DNA of 64,000 nt from Darksidea phi (GCA_030770425.1 JASJFT010000101.1:99800-163799), one strand, 5' to 3'. Shown: positions 25,248 through 35,965, counted from the first letter of the stretch. Notes: generated from the sequence alone by a model not told the origin. A program made the numbers and translations.

Positions 25248-26670
25248 CTTGGTGGTCTTCTGCTTGTGTTGAACGTGAGCCAATCTTTGGAATTATCTTG
25301 AGAAATTATGCAAGGGACATCCAACCTAGCGCAAGGTTGAGTGTATGCGACGCTGCACCCGATCGTTTATTCGATCAGGTTGCATATCTAGCTTGAGAGA
25401 TGATAAGGCTGAGCTGAGCTGTGATGCTATCGCCCAGCACAGAACAGGAAATAGGAAGAAGCTAGTTGCCCTATTATGGACATGACGTTGTCAGAATCCA
25501 TTCTGGGATGTGCATTTTGCTGTCAGCATCGCTTGATCGGGATTTGAAGCCTGTCCAGGGTTAGTGTGCCATGATTGAAACCTGGTGGGCGGAATGCAGT
25601 AAGGACCCATTTCCACGTGGCTTTCCCACGTGGCATCTTTATATCGGGAAAAGTGCTAGGCTAATATGGTATCGATGGGACGGCTGCTACGGGCGTTGTA
25701 TGGGCGTTGCAGGCTATGGCATGTACCCAACGTTCCACAGGCTACCAACGCCAAGTCGCCTAATTCCATGGCCACATGCGTGGCATGCGGAGCAGGCTCG
25801 GCGTAGGTTCGGCGCAGGTTCGGCGCAGGTTCGGGCGCTAGTCCTACTTAGGTAGTTTTAGTATAGTATAGTACTAATTTCTCTCCTTAAAATAAGCTAT
25901 AAATTATCTAATTAATACTAGTATTAGTAGAATTATTAAGCTTTAAGTTTATAAGAAAATAATTCTTTTTACTAAAAGAATATCCTTATACTTAGTAAGA
26001 TTTAATAAAAAAAAGAATTAAAAAGTATTCTATTAGTATTATAAAGATTCCTTTTAATTATTATTCTAGTAAGCTAAAAGACTAGTAAATATATTAGTAT
26101 TATATCTATTAATTAGCTTTATTTTTAGCTTTAATTTAACTTTAACTTCAAAGTTTTTATATAGTCTAGATTTATATAGGAGTCTTTTCGTAAGGTCCGT
26201 ACGAGATATAGTATGGTGTAGTAGTTGTAAGCGGGGCCCGATCGAGTATCGAGGGCTTATGTAAGCGGAGAAACGTTAGGCCGGGGCCCGAGAGGAGGTC
26301 GTCCGGGAGCGTCTTCAGCTGGAACTCGTCATCCATCCCATCACGCAACAGACAGAAGAAACAGTTCAAATTGATTGATTATTCGACCGCCTATTCTATT
26401 AACTCTCTCTCCTATCCCTCCGAATATAATAGAGATGCTATATCTAGATCTTATATACGAGAATAAAGCTATAGACCTATATATAGTACTATCGATCGTA
26501 AGGTAATACGAGTAACTTAAGTATAATTACGATTCTTCTCTCTTCTTACTTTATTAAGCGCGTCGTTAATTGGTGATATTGAGTGAGTTATTTAAGTTTG
26601 AAATTCCTATGCTAGCTCGCTAAATATCTAGATTCCACAAGGCGCACTTAAAGAAACGAACAGCTCGTCT
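25248..26670. other. PKS-NRPS promoter region followed by repeat relic
   Basis: The first ~550 bp should hold the PKS-NRPS promoter (transcribed leftward). At 25795-25838 an 11-bp word (GGTTCGGCGCA) repeats about four times. From about 25,850 to 26,165 the DNA is AT-rich and RIP-like. No gene is seen. Confidence 0.55.
26165..26560. mobile_element. Probable degenerate LTR/retroelement fragment
   Basis: The segment AGTCTTTTCGTAAGGTCCGT and the ACGAGATATAGTA that follows (from about 26181) reappears with mainly transition differences at 34231-34268. Downstream are a GC-rich stretch, a run resembling an LTR U5 region (CAACAGACAGAAGAAACAG) and CT-rich sequence. No coding part remains. The identification as an LTR relic is inferred from the second copy and the style of sequence. 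Confidence 0.4.
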
Positions 26671-27786
26671 TTACAGGCTGTAGACCAACTTCTGCCCACT
26701 CAGCCCACCCTTTCGAACGATATCTACACCTCTAATCAATCCCTCGAACCCTCCCTCCTCGGCCCTAACAGGATGCGGCCGAATCTTGCCCTCGTGGAGC
26801 AGGCGCTCAATGACGGCGAAAATAGGCACAGCCAGTTCACGAAGGCGGGGCTCAGGATCGCTTGCATACGGCGCCGGCCATGCAGACGCGCCGCCCGTGA
26901 TACGCGTTGCGAGGATCCAATCCGGTTCGATGACCCTGCGGGTGGCGAGCCGGCCGTTGAAGGGGTTCAGAGCCGTGTACTTGCCGCCTGCCCTTCCGAT
27001 AGCCTCGTAGCAGAACTTCATAGTCGAGTCCTCAGACACGCAGTCGATGGCGAGCTCGAGCGCGTTGCCGCAGTGCGCTCGGATGCTCGCGGCGCAGTCG
27101 GGCGCCTTGTAGTCGAATGTCTCGTGGGCGCCGAAGCCGCGAACCAGGTCAAAGTTGCGCGGCGAGCACGTCGTGAGCACGTGGAAGCCACACAGACGTA
27201 GCAGTTGGATCACCATGGTGCCGGTGCACGTGCTGCCGCCGTAGACCAGCACCTTGGTTGCCTCACCTGAGACGCCGTCTGCGCCAGACTTGGCCGTGAG
27301 AATGGCGGGGTCCATGCCTAGAGACCAGAACATGGCCATGCAAGCCGAAGCAACCGCCGTCCCCAACGCCGCGCCTTGCTCCATCGATATGGACGGGGGC
27401 ATCTTGATGGCCATGTCGGCTGGAAGCGTGACGTAGTGCGCAAAGGCCCCTCCCAACGGCTTCAGCTTGTTCATCCCGCTAGCTGAACCGCAGACGCGAT
27501 CGCCAACTCGCTGGTTCGTCACTTTGGAACCAACGGCGACGACGGTGCCAGAGCAGTCAAAGCCAAAGACACAGCCTGGTGTCACGAACTCGCCCACCAT
27601 TTTGGTGTCGACGGGATTCAGGCCCACGGCCGCCGTTTTGATCAGGACCTCATCGGGTTCCGGTCTGGGGACAGGAACAGTGGAAGAGATCTCGAAGTCT
27701 CCCGATTCGCCGGCGATAATGGCCGCCTGCGTTGGCGGTATCGAGTGTAGCGCTGAAGCAGGTGATAGTACCGCAGTGGCAGCCAT
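26671..27786 (-). CDS. Stand-alone trans-acting enoyl reductase (LovC-like MDR family)
   Basis: This is a single-exon gene of 371 residues, start ATG at 27786 (MAATAVLSPASAL). It is a medium-chain dehydrogenase/reductase without zinc ligands: N-terminal GroES-like part (VGLNPVDTKMVG, FGFDCSGTVVAVG, GDRVCG), then a Rossmann domain with the cofactor loop VYGGSTCTGTMVIQLL, DFxLV-type region NFDLVRGFGAHETFDY, and the C-terminal GGFEGLIRGVDIVRKG. This is the pattern of LovC, ApdC and TenC, which reduce enoyl intermediates on PKS-NRPS enzymes lacking their own ER domain, as the neighbouring synthetase does. It points away from the glycosyltransferase gene, with 448 bp between the two start codons, so the two probably share a promoter region. 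Function by family and context is very likely. Confidence 0.93.
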   Translation of the reverse strand: MAATAVLSPASALHSIPPTQAAIIAGESGDFEISSTVPVPRPEPDEVLIKTAAVGLNPVDTKMVGEFVTPGCVFGFDCSGTVVAVGSKVTNQRVGDRVCGSASGMNKLKPLGGAFAHYVTLPADMAIKMPPSISMEQGAALGTAVASACMAMFWSLGMDPAILTAKSGADGVSGEATKVLVYGGSTCTGTMVIQLLRLCGFHVLTTCSPRNFDLVRGFGAHETFDYKAPDCAASIRAHCGNALELAIDCVSEDSTMKFCYEAIGRAGGKYTALNPFNGRLATRRVIEPDWILATRITGGASAWPAPYASDPEPRLRELAVPIFAVIERLLHEGKIRPHPVRAEEGGFEGLIRGVDIVRKGGLSGQKLVYSL

Positions 27787-28234
27787 CTTGTTGAACACTG
27801 GCTGCGGGGAAGTGATTTCGGTGGTAATAAGCAGACGTCGAAGGAAAATTAAGAATGCGAGGCCGAAGCTCGAGCGAAAGAGAAGACTGGTCCTAGCCTA
27901 CCAGATTACTCTTTCACGAGGATTTGGCTACCGCTGCGTTCGACTAATACTTTGATAACGTAGCTGAAAAAACAAGGGTTAGCTCAGTTGCCATATTGGG
28001 ACCGTCCAAGCCGAGACTGAGTCAGCGTCCTATTTTGTCCCCTTCCTACAATGGAAATAATCTAACATGCATATAGCCCCTTTAGGACGCCCCAAAGTGA
28101 ACACAAGCGACTAACCAAACTCAGACATCTTCTATAGCCAATCCGAACGGCTGTTGTGGCACACTATATCGCCACAACCGCCTCGCCCAGCTCTCGTCCT
28201 CGCATTACCCTTGGGACACGGTAGACCTGCCATC
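27787..28234. promoter_or_regulatory. Bidirectional promoter region of trans-ER and glycosyltransferase genes
   Basis: These 448 bp separate two divergently transcribed cluster genes, so control sites for both must lie here or within the genes. I could not find a convincing TATA box, a palindromic Zn2Cys6 site or an exact copy of the published TOXE tox-box by eye. Confidence 0.5.
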
Positions 28235-29623
28235 ATGTCGCCAACCACGATACTGTTTCTCACCAACTCGGAGCTTGGTCAAGCTTCTGTGATACTGGCA
28301 GTAGCGGCAGAAGTAGCCCGTACACCAGGCTCGCGCGTCCACCTGGGCTCATTCTCACCACTTGCCCAGACAGTCCCCGATGGCGTCAAATTTCACTGCC
28401 TGCCCGGCCCATCGATGAAGCAAGTGTTTGCCAGCAGCGGCGTAGAGTTTCTCCCTAGGCACCGCCCGGGACTGATGGGCACGCCGAGAGGTTTCGCCGA
28501 AGCCTACTCTCGTGTCCTCGCGCCCTGGGACGAATCCGACTACTTCTCTATCTTCGACGCCTGCCGCCAGCTGATTCAGGATCTTGACCCATCGCTCGTG
28601 GTCTTGGATCCCCTCCTTGGAGCCGCGTACGATGCATCCGTTTCTCTCAATCGCCGCTCAATGGTGCTGAGCCCCAACACGTTCAAGGACCATGCAACGG
28701 GCTCGCAGCCAGGGCTTGAGGGCTTGTACAAAGTTCCATGCCTTGGTTCCGGGTACAGTGCACCTTTGGGTCCTCTGACGGTCTTCTTCAACACCTACTT
28801 GTTGCTGGCCCTCCATATTTACGGACACTGGTCCGCGCCTGTCAAAAGGCTAGACGAGGCGCGCCATCAACGAGGCATTCCTGGCCGTCTTAGTACCATC
28901 TCCATGTTCGACGACATCCGTCCCGACCTCATCCTCCTAGTACAGTCGACCCCTGAGTCAGACTTCCCCATGCTGGTGCCGCCCAACCTCCTGGGCTGTG
29001 GGCCCATCCTACCCTCGTTCCCGCCGCTGGCCGAGACTCACGCCGAGCTGGCCGCATGGCTCAACGCGGGCCCGACGATTGTCATTAACATGGGCTCGCA
29101 CGTCACGCACGCTACCCGCCAGGCCGCCGAGATCATGAGCGCCGTCGTGGCGTGCATGCAGCAGCACGTGGACCTGCAGGTCCTGTGGAAGCTGCAGTCC
29201 GACGTTGTCCCCGCCATTCCCCCCGCTCTCCTGCCGCGCCTGCGCATCGTGTCCTGGCTGCCCAGCACCCCCGCTGCGATCCTGACGGCGTCTGCGTCCG
29301 TGTGCGCCTACGTCTACCATGGCGGCTCCAACTCGTTCCACGAAGCCGTCGCGGCCGGCGTGCCGCATGTCGTGTGTCCGGTGTGGCTTGACACGTACGA
29401 CTTTGCCACGCGGGTCGAGCACCTGGGCATCGGCCTCTGGGCCAACCGTGGGCATGCGCCGGACGTGGATGGCACCAGTCTCGGCCTGGCTTTGGAGGAG
29501 GTTATCGATGGGGTTGGGGCCGAGGAGAGGAGAAAGAAAGCCCGCAGGCTGGCCAAGATTGTCGGCGGAGTGGATGCGGGGAGGAAATTTGCTGCGAATA
29601 GAGTGTCAGATGCTGCAGCTTGA
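28235..29623 (+). CDS. Family-1 (UGT/MGT-type) glycosyltransferase
   Basis: This is a single-exon gene of 462 residues, start ATG at 28235 (MSPTTILFLTNSELG). The N-terminal acceptor domain opens with a beta strand and a helix typical of GT-B enzymes. The C-terminal donor domain has INMGSH (start of the nucleotide-sugar domain), SWLPSTPAAIL, and the donor-binding signature YHGGSNSFHEAVAAGVPHVV followed by CPVWLDTYDFATRVEHLGIG. The HGG-x-x-S core is intact. There is no signal peptide. It would transfer a sugar from a nucleotide donor to a small molecule; the donor cannot be read from sequence. Sitting head-to-head with the trans-ER and near a chain-hydroxylating P450, it probably glycosylates the hydroxylated polyketide-amino acid product. 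Confidence 0.88.
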   Translation: MSPTTILFLTNSELGQASVILAVAAEVARTPGSRVHLGSFSPLAQTVPDGVKFHCLPGPSMKQVFASSGVEFLPRHRPGLMGTPRGFAEAYSRVLAPWDESDYFSIFDACRQLIQDLDPSLVVLDPLLGAAYDASVSLNRRSMVLSPNTFKDHATGSQPGLEGLYKVPCLGSGYSAPLGPLTVFFNTYLLLALHIYGHWSAPVKRLDEARHQRGIPGRLSTISMFDDIRPDLILLVQSTPESDFPMLVPPNLLGCGPILPSFPPLAETHAELAAWLNAGPTIVINMGSHVTHATRQAAEIMSAVVACMQQHVDLQVLWKLQSDVVPAIPPALLPRLRIVSWLPSTPAAILTASASVCAYVYHGGSNSFHEAVAAGVPHVVCPVWLDTYDFATRVEHLGIGLWANRGHAPDVDGTSLGLALEEVIDGVGAEERRKKARRLAKIVGGVDAGRKFAANRVSDAAA

Positions 29624-29758
29624 ACATAGAGATGCTGGGAACCTTTGGGTTGACCTCGTATTGGCATTTTCTTACATTGGAGACTTTATGCCGTGCAAGA
29701 AAAGTGGCATAAAAATGAATAAGTTACACAGCGCCTTTTACAGCTGACTAGCAGCATT

Positions 29759-30370
29759 CTATGATCCAACCCAATCATAGACCATCCTCACAAGTACATG
29801 TGCTGGCGCTACTTCCTCCACCTGTGTTCCCTTTTGCAAGATCGTGCGGCGTACGTGATACCGCTGGCCGTCGATGACTTCAAAACCCCACGCCTGCCAG
29901 CTGGTCCATCCCGACCCTTGGCTCCGCATTTCGATGAGCTCTCGGGTGCCGTCCTCCCATCCTTCTCGCAGGAGCTGGGTGGCAATCTCGCCGACGGCCA
30001 CGAAGCAAGCCCGGGACTTGACCTGACCAAATATGACATGTGACGCGGTTACCTCCTCCCCGTCTAACGTCCGTCGATCCTCCATGGTGCGCCCGATCGT
30101 GCTCTGGCGCGTCGACAACGTCTCCACCCCCGTCGTGGCATCCTGCGTGTGCGCGATGATCAGAGAGATGGGCGCGCGCGCGAGCGCGGTCCTCAGGATC
30201 AGGTTGACGCCTTGGACCGCCATGGCTGCGCCGATGTCGTCAGAAAGGGCACGATTCTGCAGAGGTGGGTGAGTGGTGTGTCCATGATCCACGCTGGGCG
30301 CATGTCCGAAACTCACGAATTTCCATTGCCCGCTCAGGTTGTGTATCGTCTTGTCTCTCGGTGCCGCCAT
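29759..30370 (-). CDS. Small lipocalin-like (calycin-type) protein
   Basis: The model is complement(join(29759..30256, 30317..30370)), 183 residues. ATG at 30370. The 60-bp intron (donor GTGAGT, acceptor CTGCAG) is a multiple of three with no stop, so unspliced RNA would stay in frame and add 20 residues. Removing it restores NLSGQWKFNRALSDDI, and the sequence continues with MAVQGVNLILRTALARAPIS and DRRTLDG. That pattern is a fungal family of about 180-residue predicted beta-barrel proteins annotated as lipocalin-like, frequently found beside metabolite genes. It has no signal peptide or catalytic motif. Its 3' end lies close to the convergent glycosyltransferase (135 bp). A ligand-binding or accessory role in the pathway is possible but unproven. 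Confidence 0.7.
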   Translation of the reverse strand: MAAPRDKTIHNLSGQWKFVSFGHAPSVDHGHTTHPPLQNRALSDDIGAAMAVQGVNLILRTALARAPISLIIAHTQDATTGVETLSTRQSTIGRTMEDRRTLDGEEVTASHVIFGQVKSRACFVAVGEIATQLLREGWEDGTRELIEMRSQGSGWTSWQAWGFEVIDGQRYHVRRTILQKGTQVEEVAPAHVLVRMVYDWVGS

Positions 30371-31220
30371 GGCTAGTGACTGTAATGTTGGTCTCGGAGT
30401 GTTTCGATTCGTTATTGCGGTCAGCTCGGGGCTCTTGTGTGAAAACAGGTGCTTGGCTTGTGCCGTCCAGAAACAGGACCTGACAGGGCGATTGCCTATC
30501 TAGGTAGGTGTCTTGTTGTGACGCTTGCACCTGTCAGCACACTTCTGGGTCGACGAAGCCAAAACGGCCGGACCGGATTGGCGCTCTGTGACAAGTTAGA
30601 GCCCCAGGCAGTAGAGCATCAGAAAGAGCAGCCAGAGCTCATCGTATCAGCCATAGAGAGCGTGAATAGAGTCATCTCGCCAAGTGTAGATAGTATCTGT
30701 CTAGAAAGAGGAGAGAAGCAAAAGAAAGCTCCGTCAGAACCGTAGATATATACGCCTTCTGATCGTCGATCAACGGGTCTTCGCCCCGGTGCTCCCACAC
30801 TGCCACACACTCAGTTGGCCGGGGTTTGGGGCTTCTGGGACTTGGATCGTTTCCTTGGACGATAGGGGGGTCTATTACATTTGCCGCAACGTCAAGGAAA
30901 TAGTGATCAATTTTAGCTGTGTTCCTACAGCAAGTTACCACTTGTTTTCCTCCCTCTTCAATCTTCATAGCAATAATTACAATGTGGCACGCCGCATGAA
31001 AGGGACCAGATAGCTTATCGGAGTCCGCTTCCACCGTGTGACCATGTTAGGTAGAAGAAAAAGAAAATGAGCCGTATTCTATTGTGCATCTCTTAAATAT
31101 AATGAGCGTCAAAAGTGCCTTGGAACAGGGTCTGAGTTGCATCTGGTGTGCACTATGGCAGATCAACTAGTCTAGTAACCATTTGATTTGATCATATCAG
31201 CAGCCTAGATCCGTAGCAAA
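30371..31220. other. Intergenic region, no gene seen
   Basis: This holds the promoter of the lipocalin-like gene and the 3' flank of the GMC oxidoreductase. Open frames here (for example 31034-30672 minus) show no protein-like features. Confidence 0.5.
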
Positions 31221-33448
31221 TCAGTTATCTAAAGCCGTCAACCATTGAAGGATCCCACTGACCTTTTCGGCAATCGCGTATACCGGCTGGCATAGGTTCG
31301 CACCGGGCAGAGTCGGCATGATACTCGCATCAACGACGCGCAGCCGTTCGACCCCGTAGACCTTGAGCGCCTGGTCGACGACGCCGCCCAACTCCAGCGG
31401 CATCATGGCTGCCGTGCCCCCGGCATGCCAGTCGGTCGGAGTCACCCCGCGCGGGAGCCAGGCGTCCAACTCGGCGTCCGTCACGACCTCGGGGCCGGGC
31501 GCCGTCTCGTTAGGCTGTAGGGCCGCCAGCGACGTCTCGCCCACGTAGCGGCGCACGAACTTGATCATCTCGACCATGACGGCGCGCTCCACGGGGTTGC
31601 TCAGGGCGCCGAAATCGGTGACGGGCTCGGCCCCGAACGGGTCCGCCACGTCGATGTTGACGGACCCGCGACTGAATGGCTGGTTGAGTATAGGCGCATC
31701 GGCGCCCGTTGTCGCATTGATGGTGAAGCGCGAAAAGACGGTATCTTTTGATCTCATAGCCGACGCGAGGCCGCGCATCTGTGCCGCATAGCCCTTGAGC
31801 ACGGTGGGGTGAGTATCAGCAGGGAGGATGGCGGCGTGGTCTTGATGTTCTAGCTCGTCGGCAAGGGAGGCATAACGGTCAGGGGTTATGGCACTCAGGG
31901 GAAGCCAGCCTGCTATATTGCCATAGGCTATCGAGTACGGCCCTGTTGAGCGTGAGTGTTAGCCGTTTGGTCCTGTGACACGAGATCTGCAGGGCTTCAC
32001 CTGTCCGGTTGGCAGCCCAAGTATCCTCCGCAAATTTCCGGAATGCGGCGTCGGTAGTAAGGTCGTTCGCATTGGGGTGAATTTTCTTCAACCCCTCGAC
32101 TGTTCATTCTTGTTATCCACGTTGATCCAATAACCCAACGAGAGATGGAACATACGCAAGACTTCCACCTCAACTACTGAATGGTCCTGAAAGTTCTGAC
32201 CCACGCCCGGAAGGTCGACAAGCGTTTCTATACCTGCGGCTTCTAAGATCTTTCTTGGTCCGATACCGCTGAGTTGTAATACTTTGGGGGTATGTATGGC
32301 GCCAGCGGCCATAATAACCTCCTTCTTGGCCGCTACCACGACAGACTCAGTGCTGCTATTGTTTTTCGTAAACTCAACACCTGTAGCGTGCCCGTTCTTC
32401 AGTAGAACTCGCCGCACAGGCGTGTCTGCCGCGAGGTGGTAGTTGGTCCGGTTGAGGTTCTCATAATGGCCGTTGGTGGCATAAGATCGCTCGTGCTTAA
32501 TCGGGTCCACTGTTGTTCGTGTGGATAAGTGTATGCAAAATGAGAGATACGATAATGGCTTGGGGCGACACGTACTGAAAGTGGGAAACCAGTAGACACC
32601 GGCACGACCAGCACCGCTGTCTGCCGTGAATTCGACGCCTGGCAATTCGCCGAAAGCTTGGAGCAAAGGACCTAGATGGAAAAGATGGTAAGCATTTCTT
32701 CAATGAGGTACGGTTTTCTAACTCCATCGAAAATTCCACAGGGGAGGTTGACGAACGCAGACCGGGGTACTGGTAACTTGGCCAGCTCGAATCGACAGTC
32801 GACGTCTCCCCCCAGTACGACGTGTCGTACTTCATATCAAACTGTTCGACAAGGTCGGCAGGGGGAGGCGAAAACTTCAAAGCCTAAGCATATTCGCCAC
32901 CAGGTTAGCTTCAAGGGTCTTTTTACTGGCCATTGCCCGCGATCTCGCCTCCACACCTTTTTGAAATATGGGAGCAGTCCCTCCCAGGTCCAGCCGTACT
33001 TGTTAGACTCGCCGAACAAGTTGCCCCAGCGATCGTAGTCCTCAGCAGACCCCCGCGCCGTCATCATCCCGTTGATACCCGAGCTGCCACCAACCATTTT
33101 ACCCAAGACGACGTAGAAGCTTTGGTTGCCCAAGTTCTTCTGGGGTGTTGATGGGTAAGCATAATTTTCCTGTCTCTGGGTTCCGCCTCCCAAGACTGGG
33201 AGGACATCACCTGGGACGGGAAAGGACCCGGCCTCAAGTACAAGAACAGTAGTACCAGGATTCTCTGTCAAGCGGTCGGCCACCGTGAGGCCCGAAGTTC
33301 CACCACCGACAATGATATAATCATAAGCCGGGAGAAGCTGCGACACGTCGCGAATCTGCCGGGCCTGGTACGCGGACTGCGGTACCGCGAGGGCGTGCAC
33401 CAACGAAGCACCCAGGGTTAGCAGCAGCGACAAATGGGACATAGTCAT
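31221..33448 (-). CDS. Secreted FAD-dependent GMC oxidoreductase
   Basis: The model is complement(join(31221..31942, 32001..32099, 32156..32509, 32576..32671, 32763..32883, 32957..33448)), 627 residues, all phases consistent. It has a signal peptide (MTMSHLSLLLTLGASLVHA), FAD-binding DYIIVGGGTSGLTVADRL, GMC signature 1 (GKMVGGSSGINGMMTARGS), signature 2 (AGAIHTPKVLQLSGIGP), and C-terminal active-site region WHAGGTAAMMP followed by PGANLCQPVYAIAEK. This is the aryl-alcohol oxidase/choline dehydrogenase-like class, which oxidises alcohols with FAD. Intron 2 (32672-32762) has a weak donor (GTCTGC); it is preferred because it restores YQYPGPLLQAFGELPGV. A donor at 32700 gives a longer, less family-like product. 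It may be a tailoring oxidase of the cluster or an unrelated secreted enzyme. Confidence 0.88.
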
Positions 33449-34958
33449 GGCTCCTTCAACTGTCTTCAGTCGATAAAAGTAGAGATGGATGCCGATGTAG
33501 ACAAGGTCGACCGAACGCCGGATGAATTCTTAATGTACACCGCTCCTTTTGTATGTTTTTGTCCATGCTACGCTGGCTCCGGATGCCTGCAGACCATGGC
33601 GAAACTTGGCCAATCGTTTGGCTGCCATGTAGGATCAGAGTGATTAGCGCCGTGCTTTCCTTTCTTACAGGCAAACTAGAATGGAAAGTCTTGGCCATAG
33701 GCCTTGTCATTTTTGCTATTTAGAATCATGTAAGTGTCAGCATTACTTCGTTTCCTAGTTTGTCCCCTGCAGGGCGTTGTCGCGCTGGAGGCCTGACACG
33801 ATGGATTGTCAGCATGTCCAAATGAAGTTCATTTTCGACCAGCGCTATCCAAGTAAGTTAGGGTGAAGTACTGCTGTATGTAGAGATGCGAATCGACTAC
33901 ATCCTCAAACGTCATGTTACACTTGGACTGTATTGATACGCTGTAATTTGAAATGCCTGCTGGATTCGTCATGCGTACCCACTTCGTCAGAGCCTGATAC
34001 AACCGCTGGCACTGCCTGCAAACACTTAGATAGTGGATTTAGCGTATTCAAAATTCAGCGTATACTTGGCATGTATCGGCAAATTCTATCTGCTACACAA
34101 TTTGTATAGAGCACGTAAATCGCTACTACATTACCTGTGAGAGCCTATATAGGAGAGGGACGTTGCCTTGTAAGACAAAGTGTTTTTTAAAGCTACATTA
34201 CACAACTATACTATTTGGTTTGGATTTGCATAGTGGGAGTCCCTTTTGTAAGATCCGCACGAAATATAGTAGGAGTTTATGCATAGTAGAGGTACTACAC
34301 CCATACCTTATGCAGGATAATAGAGCTGTAGTGCTGTACACAGTGATACCGAGGAGGAGATGTTTCGAACATTGAGGTACTATTAATTATAAGATACTAG
34401 TTAGGTAATATTTCGAGTATCGAATCTTAAAGTGACGAGTTATGCGAGATACTACCGAACCGTAGAGCGTTAGGAGACTAATAATAGTAGCGATAAATTA
34501 GCATACCTATACTACCGTCTATAGTATAAAAATTACCTATAATAATACCAGTATCCTACTTATACCTATACCTTATCCTTAACTAGCTTCCTTATATTCT
34601 ATCTCTTATACCCAGCCAGCTTCCTTAATCGGGAGCCCGACGTTATCGGCGTGTTTGACTGTCTACTACGTGAGATGTCGAAACATTGAAATACAATGAG
34701 GTGATAGAAGCACGAAAAACACAGCCAGCCCGGGAGCCAACGTGACGTCACGCCGGGTAGTGAACCCAAGCACATAGGGGAGGGGCTTCGATTCATGATA
34801 TCTTCACTTCTAATCCAAGTCACGATTCTGCAGGCGTTCATCCACAATCGTCTATAATTCACTGGTCACTAATTCATTACGCATCCAACTCCAACCCTTC
34901 CCCGTCTCAACAACCCCATAAAACACTCCCTTTTTTGCATCGTCCTACTACAACTAGT
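33449..34958. other. Repeat-rich intergenic region
   Basis: No intact gene is seen. At 34231-34268 lies the second copy of the LTR-like word found near 26181, and the words GATGTTTCGAACATTGAGGTAC (34341) and GATGTCGAAACATTGAAATAC (34675) are two further diverged copies of one sequence. About 34,380-34,620 is AT-rich. The pattern suggests nested, RIP-decayed retroelement pieces. Confidence 0.45.
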
Positions 34959-35483
34959 ATGTCCCTCAACAAACGCCTCGCAGCCCTCGAAGCGTTTGCC
35001 TAGGCTAACGAACTTAAAATAAAAGCTCTCACGGCCAAGGACCAAGAACTGCAGGCCCAGGACACCGAGATACAAACCAACATTCAAAGCTTCGATCCGG
35101 AGAACAATTTTACATACTGTGCTTTCAGCGTTGGTCCACTTTCAAACCCACAAGGAGGGAGAGTAGACAAAGATGAGAGCCCGATTGGGGATCTCAGTAC
35201 TCTCCTCGCCGAGACGGCGATCACGGAGCCTCCAAGGCAAGTGACTGCGAGCCGTGACAGGGAAGATGAAAGTGATGGTACTGTGTGGGAAGAACTTGGT
35301 CATCGCACTCCGCCAAGAAGTCCTCTGCTTCCTACTCCTGCTCCACAAAGAGCAACCCCAGCCCTTTGGGAATGCTCTCAACCTCTGAGCCGGGCCCACC
35401 GCAAACCACTCGAGACGCCCTACGCAGACCATATCCAGCACCACGTAGCCTCGCCTTCGCGATCCCTAGCGCGGAGGGGGTAG
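34959..35483 (+). pseudogene. Interrupted ORF, coiled-coil protein (repeat-associated, unknown)
   Basis: ATG at 34959 opens MSLNKRLAALEAFA, then an in-frame TAG (35001) followed by ANELKIKALTAKDQELQAQ and an otherwise open frame to TAG 35481-35483 (175 codons in all). Heptad-like spacing of Leu and Ala indicates a coiled coil. The stop sits where CAG (Gln) would fit, which is the change RIP makes. A CT-rich leader ends right before the ATG. It may be the N-terminal part of a retroelement gag or a decayed host gene; I do not recognise it. Confidence 0.4.
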
Positions 35484-35965
35484 TAGTCGGGTTTCCGATT
35501 CGGACCCTAAATCTTGCTTTCATCTGGCGGGAGACCCTAGTTAGAGAGGGCTTGAGGCACGCGGAGATAGAGGTTGTTGTTAAGGTATGCCGTACCAGTC
35601 ATGACTTGACTCATGTCGCAGCGATACATATAGTGAGCGATGGCTAACGTGCTATAGGGATTTATCAAACGACCTGTCGTTAATATTTTGCCGAGGAAAC
35701 AGTAAGTGGCTCCGCCGTTGACTTGTTGAGCGTTTGTGTTGTCCGTGAGATGTCAGCTTGAAGATTTGGGGTTTCAAAGTTTGCAAGATACAACGCTGGT
35801 AAAGCTAATCCAGAAATATATCAGCACCTGATATCTTTGTGTGAATACGACGCAATTTGTGGAACCTAGTTCGTACTGCGACTTTACCCGATCAAATCTT
35901 AGAGCCTGTAATTAGCATGAATTTTGAATCCATACAGAGATCCACCCGCCTCTAATGTACGCCGC

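Noticed and set aside
25248..25283. Upstream extension of the PKS-NRPS reading frame
   Set aside because: The frame is open but has no ATG; the first Met (25247) directly precedes the ketosynthase domain start.
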